Below are positions 10,656 to 19,401 of a DNA stretch of 51,590 nt, one piece after another. Each line of letters begins with the position of its first letter. Within the stretch, counting starts at the first letter, position 1. The DNA lies in NCBI GenBank assembly GCA_027046965.1, contig JALTWR010000010.1, forward strand, positions 1 through 51,590. Reading direction: 5' to 3'. The DNA is from Candidatus Altimarinota bacterium (GTDB lineage Bacteria; Patescibacteriota; Gracilibacteria; Absconditabacterales; Absconditicoccaceae). The notes beneath the pieces were generated by a model, which was not told where the DNA came from, did not search any database, and saw only the letters and a program-made list of their open reading frames with translations. A program made the position numbers and the translations under genes.

Positions 10656-11909
10656 ATGAGGCTATCTAAAACTTTTGTTAAAACCACAAAACAGGCTCCT
10701 GCAGATGAGGTATCAAAAAATGCTCAGTTGCTCATTAGAGCTGGGTTTATTTACAAAGAAATGGCTTGAGTGTATGCTTTTTTGCCTTTTGGATGGAGGG
10801 TGTTTAATAAAATTGCTAAGATTATTAGAGAAGAGATGGATAAAATTGGAGGTGAAGAAATCCATCTTACAGCCTTGCAAGATCCTGAAGTTTGGAAAAC
10901 TACTGATAGATGGTCAGATCAGGTTGTAGATGTATGGTTCAAGACTAAACTTCAGTCAGGCAAGGACTTGGGCTTAAGTTTCACTCATGAGGAGCCTCTT
11001 ACCAGGATGATGAAAAAATTTATCCAATCTTACAAAGATTTACCAGCTTATCCTTATCAGATACAGCTTAAGTTCAGAAACGAGATTAGGGCTAAATCAG
11101 GTATAATGAGGGCAAGGGAATTTTATATGAAAGACTTATATTCTTTTTCAAAGGATAAAACTCAACATGATAAATTTTATGAAAAAATAAAGCAAGCTTA
11201 CTTTAATATATTTGATAGAGTTGGTATAGGACATCTTACTTATTTAACTTTTGCTAGCGGAGGAAGTTTTTCCAAGTATTCTCATGAGTTTCAAACTTTG
11301 ACTGAGGCGGGAGAGGATATTATTCGGATTGATGAAGAAAAATGAATAGCCATTAATGAAGAAGTACTGGTGGATGAAGTTTTGCAAGATCTATGAATTC
11401 AAAAGGAATCATTAGTTCCTCGCAAAGCAGTTGAAGTTGGAAATATTTTTACCTTGTGAGATAAATTTAGTAGGGCGTTGGGATTAACTTACAAAGATAA
11501 AGATGGCGTTGATAAGTATGTCTTTATGGGATCATATGGTATAGGTTTAGGAAGATTGATGTGAACTGTGGCCGAAGTTCTTTCTGATGATAAGTGATTA
11601 GTGTGGCCAAGAGCTATTGCTCCTTATGAGTTTGTTATAATTCCTATTGGTGAAAATGCATCACAAAGAGCACTTGAAGTTTATACTGCTTTGAAAAAAG
11701 TATTTGGCAATGAAATCGTCTTGGATGATAGGGCAGTTTCACCAGGTTTTAAATTTAAAGATGCAGATTTAATAGGGTATCCTTATCAAATTGTAATCTC
11801 TGATAAAACACTTCAACAAGGGCCAGAAGTGATAGAATTTATTACAAGAGCTACAGGGCAAAAGCAGTTTTTAGATATTGAGCATATCCAACAGATAGTT
11901 TCTAATTAG
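10656..11909 (+). CDS. proS: Prolyl-tRNA synthetase, short form
   Basis: Class II aminoacyl-tRNA synthetase that charges tRNA-Pro. It has 417 residues against about 570 for the E. coli type. Motif 2 (FRNEIRAKSGIMRAREFYMKD) and motif 3 (GSYGIGLGRLMG) are clear, and the anticodon-binding domain follows. The roughly 180-residue editing insertion between motifs 2 and 3 is absent, as in mitochondrial and some alphaproteobacterial enzymes, so cis-editing of mischarged Ala-tRNA is probably lost. Several TGA codons encode glycine, for example in EMAGVYAFLPFG. Next comes the uvrB-like fragment, 19 bases downstream. Confidence 0.95.
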
Positions 11910-11928
11910 GTATTTATCAAAATAATCT

Positions 11929-12729
11929 ATGGATAATATAAGTTTTGAGTCCAAATATCCTAATTTACAGGACTTTTTGCAAGTTAAGGACCTGCAGGAA
12001 GGGCAAAAAGTAGCATCTTTTATGGATCATTTTTTTTCAAAGGTTTATGAGCATATTGATAAAGGAGGGAGGGTTTTGGTCCTGACTTTGACAAAAAAAT
12101 CTGCCGAAGATGTTGCTCAGTTTCTTTTGAGCAAAGGGATAAAAGCTTATTATTTGCATTCTGAAATAGATACATTGGAGCGCTGGGAAATAATCAAAAA
12201 ACTCAAAAGTGGACAGATAGATGTGCTTGTTGGGGTTAATCTCTTGAGAGAAGGGATTGACTTGCCTGAGGTTACTTTTATAGCTATATTGGATGCAGAT
12301 AAAGAGGGCTTTCTCCGCTCCACAACTGCATTGATTCAAAATATAGGGCGTGCTGCTAGAAATCCAAATAGTGAAGTTGTGTTATATGCTGATGGTTTTA
12401 CTGGATCTATGCTCAAGGCATTGTGGGAAACCTATCGTAGGAGGAAAATACAGCAACAATTCAATCAAAAGCATGGAATCAAGCCTAAAATTGCAGTTTC
12501 TAATATTAAAGATTTGGATGTTGTTAAAACAGATCAACCGGTAAACTTTGATGCGTTCAAAAAAAGCAAGGCTAAAAAGCTTAAAAAAGCTACGAAAAAA
12601 GAAAAAGAGATTTTAAAAAAGGAGCTTAAAAAACAACTTGATGAAGCTATCTCCAAATGGGAATTTGAAAAAGCAGCTATGTTAAGGGATCAACTTTTAG
12701 AATTACAATGATGAGAGTCTGATGAATAA
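11929..12729 (+). CDS. UvrB carboxy-terminal half (helicase domain 3 plus UVR motif)
   Basis: 266 residues that match only the second half of UvrB, the excision-repair damage-verification helicase (normally about 670). Present are motif V (NLLREGIDLPEV), motif VI (QNIGRAARN) and a terminal UVR motif (KKQLDEAISKWEFEKAAMLRDQL), the UvrC-contacting helix pair. The Walker A motif, the damage-probing beta-hairpin and domain 1a are missing. The ATG start is followed by a short non-conserved lead of about 45 residues, and proS lies 19 bases upstream, so no amino-terminal part is hidden here. It may be a split or derived protein rather than a pseudogene, since the frame is intact. The last eight bases overlap the next gene. 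Confidence 0.85.
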
Positions 12730-13984
12730 AAGTTTATGGGGTCTGATAGGTAGTGTTTTGATCGTTTTGTTTTTGGCACAAGGCATTTGAGATGCATGGC
12801 AAATTTTAGTAGTTGAAAAAAAGACTACTCCTTTCAAAAGTCCAATCTTAAAAAGCTATTTAAACACTTATCAGGGTGCTTTGTGGGTGGAGAATTGAGA
12901 TTATGACAAAGCTGAAGAGTTTTTCAGAGGGAATAGTGATTATAATTCTATCCTTTTGCCTTTTGTTGCTAGCCTTAATTCTACCGAAATTCAAAAAATT
13001 CTCAAAGATCTAGGGTCTTCTAACTACCAAAAGTGATGAGACAATGTAAGTACATCGATATCCAATAAAATAAATGTTTTGGAACAACATTTGGAGACTG
13101 TGGACGGGGCTTTGGCTGGGTTATCAGGACATATAAAAGATGTCTTAAAAGACCAGGATTATGTACAAGCATACAATAAGTTGCTAAGATGGAATATATA
13201 CTTATCAGCTTTAACTTGTAGTTTGTATTTTGAGGATTATTCTTATAAAATTAAGTTGTTGTTGGATGTTACTAAAAAGGATAAGGAAGTGTTAGATAAG
13301 ATGATTTTTAAGTTGGGTAATATCAAAGCCAGCAATCCTTTGGACCAAAAGTGTATAGATGATTTTAAAAATTATTTGATCAACACTAGAGAAAGTTTCT
13401 TTTTGTTGGAGCAAATATTAGATTGATTTTTAAATAAAATATCGAAACAAGCAAATTTGATATTTGAGGATCCTTTGGCTTGTTTGGCACATCAAAAAAA
13501 TATCAAATCAGATATGAAAAATACTTTACAAGAATTAGCAACTCAAATTTTAAGCATATCTCAAAATATTCTGGAGGTTTCCAAAAAGTTGGAGCAATTA
13601 TCTAGGGCTGGTCAGTTAAGCTGTAAATCTCTAGCAAATGTCCAAGATTGAGATCAATGACGTTGAAAAGATTTATCGGACTCTTTGAACAAATTGAATC
13701 AGATGCTGAATTCTTCCCCTAAAAAAGACAAAAAAGGACAAAACAAAAAACAGTATGAAAATGACCAGAGGGGCCCTTCTAAAAGTCTTTACGAAGAAAT
13801 AAAAGAAGATGAAGATATCAAAAGAGTTGAAGAGGAATCACTAGAGCAGATAAAAGAAACTTCAAAACAAAAAAAATATTTTCCATTTTATGAATCTGTT
13901 AAAAACTACTTTGAAGAATTTTATGGCAAGCGATGGGCCAAAGACAAAAAAACTGAAGGAGAGATTTTGAATGAATGATGGTAA
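12722..13984 (+). CDS. Exported hypothetical protein, 420 aa
   Basis: The protein starts with an uncleaved-looking or signal-type hydrophobic segment (residues 4-22, LWGLIGSVLIVLFLAQG). A helical region of about 250 residues with few glycines and several cysteines follows. The end is a highly charged, lysine/glutamate-rich tail (about 325-400) interrupted by KKYFPFYESVKNYFEEFYGK. No family is recognised. The ATG overlaps the stop codon of the uvrB-like gene by eight bases, so translation is coupled. The frame crosses seven or more TGA codons, including a tandem pair near residue 103 and three within eight codons near 310. Confidence 0.75.
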
Positions 13985-13990
13985 AACCTC

Positions 13991-14018
13991 TTGATTGCAA
14001 ATGGGAAATAATTAATAT
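13991..14018 (+). promoter_or_regulatory. Promoter of the secE-nusG-rplKA operon
   Basis: TTGATT (13991-13996) and TAATAT (14013-14018) separated by 16 bases, with secE starting 35 bases further on. It begins just after the preceding stop codon. Confidence 0.55.
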
Positions 14019-14052
14019 CCAAGAAGGCAAAAATTTTAATATTGATTAAAAA

Positions 14053-14250
14053 ATGATGTTAAACTTTTTTTATGAAAGTTTGGACACTTTGAGAACTGTT
14101 AAACTACCTACCAAAAAAGAGGTAATAAACATGATGCTTTTGATACTTGCTATCATTATGATTATGGGTGTATTTTTTGCGATTGTTGATCAGCTCGGGC
14201 TGAGTACTTTTAAGGTTCTCTTTAATACGTTGTCCAATCTTATAGGCTAG
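14053..14250 (+). CDS. secE: Preprotein translocase subunit SecE
   Basis: 65 residues. A short amphipathic helix with TVKLPTKKEV precedes a single membrane segment (about 27-48, MMLLILAIIMIMGVFF), the minimal one-helix SecE found in most bacteria. It clamps SecY in the translocon. Identity is supported by its position directly before nusG and the L11/L1 genes, the standard bacterial order. Two ATG codons lie in tandem at the start; either would do. Confidence 0.9.
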   Translation: MMLNFFYESLDTLRTVKLPTKKEVINMMLLILAIIMIMGVFFAIVDQLGLSTFKVLFNTLSNLIG

Positions 14251-14274
14251 ATTATTTAGTTAACACTCAAACCA

Positions 14275-14847
14275 ATGTCTATAGATATTAAAAAACAAAT
14301 AAAATCAGATGAACATAAACGATATGCTCTTAGTGTGGTTTCAGGACAGGAGCAGATAGTGGTGGAAAACCTTAAAGAAAGAATCAAAAGGGCAGGGCTT
14401 GAAAATGATATAGTAGATTTTATGATCCCTATTGTGCCAGAGATATATAAAAGATGAGATAAAAAGATTGTTAGACAAAAAAAGTTATACCCAGGATATG
14501 TTTTTGTAAAATCCAAAATGAATGATAAGATATGGAACGTACTTAGAAATACTCCAGGGGTAAGGCTTATCGTAGGAGCGGATATTCATCCTATACCTTT
14601 GAGCGAACAAGAATACAATGCTATCTTACAAAAGATTCAAGAAAAGGTAGAAAAAAGTGAACATGCCATAGCTTTTAAACCAGGAGACGTTGTAGAACTG
14701 TTGGAAGGTGACTTTAAAGGTACCAAAGGTAGAGTGTCTGAAGTAGACTTTGAAAGGGGAATTATTCAGGTCATAATAGAGCTTTTGGGTAGAAGCATTC
14801 CAGTTGTGGTTGATTTTGACAAAGTGAAGCTGTTGGAGGATATATAA
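14275..14847 (+). CDS. nusG: Transcription termination/antitermination factor NusG
   Basis: 190 residues. The NGN domain opens with RYALSVVSGQEQIVVENLKE and includes YPGYVFVK. The carboxy-terminal KOW domain (about 132-155) reads KPGDVVELLEGDFKGTKGRV. NusG binds RNA polymerase and couples it to Rho or to ribosomes. One TGA (14455) encodes the glycine after IYKR. The gene lies 24 bases after secE and before an unusual membrane-protein gene. Confidence 0.95.
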
Positions 14848-14866
14848 ATTAATCTAAACAATAAAA

Positions 14867-15532
14867 ATGTGAGATAAAAATGTATATTGGGCTTTGGTAG
14901 CTTTTGTGTTGTTATTTGGGGGGATATATGCAGTTTTTTGATTTAAATATATTTCCTGAGCTCAAAAGCTAGCAGCTATAAATACTGATATTTACAACAA
15001 GTTGGAAGGTGCCCTCCAAAATCCTACAAGTGTTAAAAGAGAAGTAAAAACAATAACTTCCCCAGAGGCAGTAGAGTTTGTTACTCCTCCTACAACTTGA
15101 AAAATAAAGGAGGTAGTAACAATTAATTCATGACCTAATTTGATAATAGTAGACAATCCTATTCCTGAAGTTAAGCTTCCAGCTCCTAAGGAAGTCTTAA
15201 AGAGGCTTAATTTTGATGTCAAACGTGTTGAGAGCTTAACTTGAGGAGTAGATGGGTTAGAATTATCTGATTCTGTAAAAAATGCATATAGTAAAATGTT
15301 GGAGATTGTCTCTAGGGCTTATACAGGTAATGTCAGAGTTTTGAGTGATGAGGAAATGATAGAATATAATATGCCAGGATACAAAGTAGTGTTTTTAAAT
15401 CTTGAGGCTTACAAGGGCAAGTACATTTTTATGCTTGTCGATTCGCGTAGGGGGTTGTGGTTTCTAATAATAAAACCAGAAGTGTATGGAGAGCCGCTAA
15501 AGCAGTGGCTTAGGAATTATTTTAACAGTTAA
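14867..15532 (+). CDS. Membrane-anchored hypothetical protein in the nusG-rplK operon
   Basis: 221 residues. One membrane helix lies near the amino terminus (about 7-27, YWALVAFVLLFGGIYAVFG), followed by a proline/threonine-rich linker and a carboxy-terminal domain of about 95 residues ending VYGEPLKQWLRNYF. The second codon is TGA (glycine), which hides this gene from standard-code callers. No family is recognised. It lies 19 bases after nusG and 10 bases before rplK, so it is transcribed with the ribosomal protein genes, where other bacteria have nothing. Confidence 0.8.
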
Positions 15533-15542
15533 AATTCAAAGG

Positions 15543-15986
15543 ATGGCAAAGCAAATTCAAGAGCAGTTTACTATTCATATGCCAGCAGGAAAGGCAACAC
15601 CAGCCCCACCAGTAGGTCCACTGTTGGGTTCCAAAGGTGTAAATATTGGTCAATTTATTAAAGACTTCAATGATAAGACCAGGGAATTGATGCAAAAATT
15701 TGGAGGTATGGATATTAAAGTTCCAGTTAAGGTAATAGTGTACAAGGATAGAAGTTATGAAATGGAAGTATTACCTCCAATCACCTCACATCTTATTTTG
15801 TGGAAGGTTAAGCAAAAAAAGGGTTCTGGAGAACCAAATAAAAAGAAGATAGGTAAACTTACAAGGGCAGATTTAGAAGAGATAGCAGAGATCAAAAAAC
15901 CTGTTATGAATACTGAAGATGTTGAATCTATTATTCGCAGTATCGCAGGTACAGCTAGAAATATGGGTGTAGATGTAGAATTATAA
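15543..15986 (+). CDS. rplK: 50S ribosomal protein L11
   Basis: 147 residues. The PAGKATPAPPVGPLLGSKGVNI amino terminus and the TEDVESIIRSIAGTARNMGV carboxy-terminal rRNA-binding domain are typical of L11, which forms the GTPase-associated centre with 23S rRNA. An internal lysine-rich extension around residue 100 makes it slightly longer than the usual 141. It uses CGC for arginine in SIIRS, in contrast to CGA/CGG elsewhere. The start is preceded by CAAAGG, at best a weak ribosome-binding site. Confidence 0.97.
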   Translation: MAKQIQEQFTIHMPAGKATPAPPVGPLLGSKGVNIGQFIKDFNDKTRELMQKFGGMDIKVPVKVIVYKDRSYEMEVLPPITSHLILWKVKQKKGSGEPNKKKIGKLTRADLEEIAEIKKPVMNTEDVESIIRSIAGTARNMGVDVEL

Positions 15987-15990
15987 AAAT

Positions 15991-16040
15991 CTAGTGCGGG
16001 AGGGCCACAACCCCGTGAGCCTGCTAGTACCGCTTTTAAC
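15991..16040 (+). promoter_or_regulatory. Structured rplK-rplA spacer, possible L1-binding site
   Basis: A GC-rich island in the 71-base spacer. GCGG (15996-15999) pairs with CCGC (16030-16033), enclosing a GGG/CCC hairpin and a GTGAGCC segment (16015-16021). L1 represses its own operon in many bacteria by binding an mRNA mimic of its 23S site, which has GGGAGG and GAGCC-like strands. The T-run after CCGC also allows a weak attenuator. The L1 assignment is inference from context and partial motif resemblance. Confidence 0.4.
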
Positions 16041-16057
16041 TTGATAAACATTTAAAG

Positions 16058-16750
16058 ATGCCAAAACATGGGAAAAAGTACAAAGAAGTAGCTCAATTGG
16101 TAGATAGGACTAAAAAGTATTCTGTTGAAGAAGCTATGGAGCTGGTAAAGAAATTATCCTATTCAAAATTTCCAGGAAGTGTTGAAGTTCATATCAAAAC
16201 TGGAGCTGATCCCAGATACCAGGATCAACAGATCAGAGGAACTGTTGTTTTGCCTCATGGTACAGGTAAGGTGGTAAGAGTAGCTGCTTTTGTTAGTGAT
16301 GATAAAATAGAAGAAGCAAAAAAAGCTAGAGCAGATATTGCTGGGAATCAGGATCTATTAGCTAAGATTGAAAAGGGTGAAATTGACTTTGATGTATTGG
16401 TCACAACTCCTGATATGATTAGAGAGTTGGCAAAAGTAGCTAAGATCCTTTGACCCAAATGACTGATGCCTTCTCCAAAGGCAGGTACAGTTACTCCTAA
16501 TATAGCTGCAACTATTCAAGAAATCAAAAAAGGTAGGGTTGAATTTAAATTGGACAAAACAGGTAATATTCATGTAAGTATTGGTAAGGTTGATTTTGAT
16601 ACCAATAAGCTTGTTGAAAACTTTAATGCTCTTTTGCAGGCTATTGAGGATGCTAGACCATCAGGAGTAAAAGGTAAGTTAATAAGGAAAGTAGTGGTTG
16701 CTCCTACTATGTGACCTGGAGTACCTGTGGAGGTTCAGACATTAAAATAA
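16058..16750 (+). CDS. rplA: 50S ribosomal protein L1
   Basis: 230 residues, the normal length. Signatures include FPGSVEVHIKTGADPR, VVLPHGTGK and GPKGLMPSPKAGTVT. Both glycines of GPKG are TGA codons (16451 and 16460), a clear case of recoding; a third TGA gives MGPGVPVE near the end. L1 forms the mobile stalk at the E site and can repress its own mRNA. Its last nine bases overlap the end of a convergent gene. Confidence 0.97.
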
Positions 16751-17365
16751 TTTGAATCTAGGTCTGTAGTCTTGTTTATTTGATTGCTCTCCTTGCCCTT
16801 CCGGCTGAGGGGAGCTTTTTTGTTTCATTCAAAATGAAGGTAGGATGCTTTTGAAATCTGTTAATATCAGTATTAAAAAAACACTGTAGATGATCAAAAA
16901 AATATTTATCCATGGCTTGAGCATATTTAAGGTGTTGCCTTTTAGAGTACTGCAAAATAGCTCTCATCAAAAAAAGACCACAATGGTATTTAATACGAAA
17001 CTTGCTATAAACAAAGGAACTCCCAAGATCAGCCCTATTGTTTTTTTGATGAGTCAGGTGGGTATCTGGACTTCTATGGAGTTTAGGAATATCAAAGTGT
17101 TGCCAAATAAGAGTACCAATCCTAAAACGGGCCTTAAGGTGATTAAAAGTTTCTCTATCTTATCAGGATCGGTGAAAACTCCTATGTTTGCCAATAGATT
17201 GAGCTGGTCTATTTGTTGAATACCTTGATAGAGAGCGACTATTAATACTAAGAAAACCAAGTTACCTATTAATCATCATATTATCTTTTTGAATCATAGT
17301 AAGTAACTTAATATGGCTGTGGTTATTAATATTATTATAATTAAAAATATCAATTGGCTTTGCAT
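16742..17365 (-). CDS. Multi-pass membrane protein, unknown
   Basis: 207 residues with about five predicted membrane helices (roughly 4-22, 29-47, 80-96, 106-132, 150-170) and a short polar tail rich in Ser, Gln, Pro and Lys. The fold resembles small uncharacterised membrane proteins encoded near secretion genes; I cannot name the family. TGA codons give glycine at YLLGFKKIIGGLIGN. The tail-coding segment lies antisense to the rplA terminator, so part of this gene also encodes that hairpin. Convergent with rplA, with a nine-base overlap. Confidence 0.75.
16786..16822 (+). terminator. Terminator of the rplA operon
   Basis: GCTCTCCT (16786-16793) pairs with AGGGGAGC (16808-16815), with one G-T wobble, followed by six T. 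It lies 36 bases past the rplA stop, inside the antisense coding region of the convergent membrane protein. Confidence 0.85.
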
Positions 17366-17433
17366 TTGGAAGTTGAATTTAAAAAATCAATATATATAAC
17401 TGTAGTAATTTGTATGCTTTTTGCAAAATAAAA

Positions 17434-18102
17434 ATGAAAAAAAAGGTGGGCTTCACTTTGATAGAAGTAATAATCGTACTTATAATTTTATCTACAGGTA
17501 TAATTACTGCTGTTGAAGTTATCAGATATGGATTAAATTTTATGGATAAAACAAGGAAAAAGGTAATAGCCATTAACTTAGCAAGAGAGGGTATGGAATG
17601 AATGTATAATATTAGAGATACCAATTTTAAGAGGTGGGCAGGTCTCAAAGATAAGTGCTGGTTAAAAGCTGATCCTCTAAAAGATGATGATGGAAATTGT
17701 AGCAATGATCCTTGGATTCAACCATGATCTCGGGTTATCACTCAATCTAATACTGTTGATAAATACTGGCTTTTAACTGGTAAGACCAATATAGCTCTAA
17801 ATCTAAAAGATTGAATTAACTCTGCTGATAATCACTTTGCTCTGTGTCTGACCAGTAATTGATGGGAAGCTTGCCCTGATACAGTCGATAATTTTACCAA
17901 GGAATGAAGATTTTTCCGCGAAGTATCTGTTAAATGATTATTGGACAAAAGAAACAATGCTTATTTGATATCTTGTAGTGATGGAGATATACCTGGTTGT
18001 GGTGATGCACTTCCTAAAGAATTAATTTTTTGTGTAAATGTTGGTTACAAAGGACGTTTGTGAGGAAAAGAGCAAATCTGTGGTAGTATGACCAACTTCT
18101 AA
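17434..18102 (+). CDS. Type IV pilin-like protein
   Basis: 222 residues with a prepilin start: KKKVGFTLIEVIIVLIIL, with the G-F cleavage site and Glu at +5, then a globular domain containing ten cysteines that may form disulfides. I chose the ATG at 17434, not an in-frame ATG at 17410, because prepilin leaders are short and basic. TGA encodes glycine in REGMEGMYN and elsewhere. It is unlike the two large pseudopilins apart from the amino-terminal helix. Likely a minor pilin or pseudopilin of a type IV pilus or competence system. Confidence 0.82.
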
Positions 18103-18138
18103 ATTTTATCACCTATAGAAACTTGGTGCTATTTCCTC

Positions 18139-18166
18139 TTGATTTTTGTGTTTTGTAGATTATAAC
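18139..18166 (+). promoter_or_regulatory. Putative promoter
   Basis: TTGATT (18139-18144), 16-base spacer, TATAAC (18161-18166). It lies 37 bases before the ATG of the duplicated-domain gene. Confidence 0.55.
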
Positions 18167-18203
18167 ATTAGTGGGTAATATTTATATCCTAACTTTAACA
18201 ACC

Positions 18204-19277
18204 ATGAGTAGGATATATGGTAAAGTTTCTGGACCTAGGGATATTGAAAGAATTAATTGTATTATTCGTGATGAAATGTTGGCAGTTGGTTCTGAAGCTG
18301 AACTTACAGATCTTAAGAAGCGTTCTGATTACTTGTGCACCTTGACCTTTTCTCCTATGTGGAAAAAGAAATTTGGAGCAATGGTTGAACAACTAAGAGA
18401 GATTGCTTTGTTGGAAAATAGAGTCACAGTAAGACTAGCTAATTATGTTGCCAAATATCATGGATGGGACAAGGCCTATGATCCATGGGGTAGTGAGGAT
18501 GCAACTATCGAGCAAAAGTTGTCTGAAATTCCTGAAGAAATTTTAAGTGAGTTAGAGGAGGACTTTGAAGAACTTAGGGTTTCTCCAGAAATTTTGGAAG
18601 AGTTAAGGCAAAATTTTTGTGAGATAAGAAAAGGTATGATCTTGGCAAAGGATCAAGATATGCTTGAGGAATTCAAAAGAAAATCTGATTTGTTGGTGGC
18701 TATCACCCATTTGCCAGATTTTAAAGAGAGATTTGAAGATGTAGATGATAAGGTAGAGGAGTTAGTCCATAAAGAAGAAGAAAGAACTGTAAAATTAGCA
18801 AATATTATTGCTACAGTTAGTGGTTGGAAAACGGAATTTTATAAATGGTCAGAGGAGGAAATTGATGAAAAGGAAACTATTGAGCAATACGTTCAAAGGC
18901 TATTGGAAGAAGAACAAAAAGCAGATCAATACATCCCTACAGAAGTGAAATATAGACAAGGTGTAGTGAAATGGCTTGTATATAAGCATACAGGTAAAAA
19001 TAGAGAATATGCAAAAAGAATTTATTTTTCTGGTTATGCTCATGACTTTAAAATTGAATGACCAGGAGAGTTTGAAAATAGATTTGGACGCAAAGTTTGG
19101 TGAATTAAGATTACTTACAAAACTCTGGTAAGACCTACTGTTATTCATAAAAAGGGTATCACTATTCATTTGCCTCAAAGGGTAGTAAGTAGATCAAAGA
19201 TTGTCGAATTGCCTAAAGAAGCTGTAGATATTAGGCTATTGGATCAGAAACCTGAAAGCGCATACAATATAGCATAA
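18204..19277 (+). CDS. Hypothetical protein with internal domain duplication
   Basis: 357 residues. Residues about 20-105 and 140-225 are homologous copies offset by 120: KRSDYL against KRKSDLL, FSPMWKKKF against LPDFKERF, VRLANYVAKYHGW against VKLANIIATVSGW. A linker rich in Glu and Leu joins them. The carboxy-terminal part (about 255-357) is a basic domain with several beta strands and no duplication. It is soluble, and no family is recognised. I take ATG 18204, although an in-frame GTG at 18171 exists, because the promoter at 18139-18166 would start transcription too close to the GTG. A terminator follows. Confidence 0.78.
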
Positions 19278-19306
19278 ATTGTAAAGGTAAAGTTTTATAT
19301 CAGGAT

Positions 19307-19328
19307 AAGGGGCTGTGGCCCCCTTTTT
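19307..19328 (+). terminator. Terminator
   Basis: GGGGC (19309-19313) and GCCCC (19318-19322) around a TGTG loop, followed by CTTTTT. It ends the duplicated-domain gene. Confidence 0.8.
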
Positions 19329-19401
19329 AAGTTGAAAAATAAAGATAAATTTACACTATTAGGATACTTAAGATTTTAAATCTATAAATTGTCAAAGAAA
19401 G

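Noticed and set aside
17410-17436. Start of the pilin-like gene at 17410
   Set aside because: It would put eight extra residues before the short basic prepilin leader; 17434 gives a typical leader.
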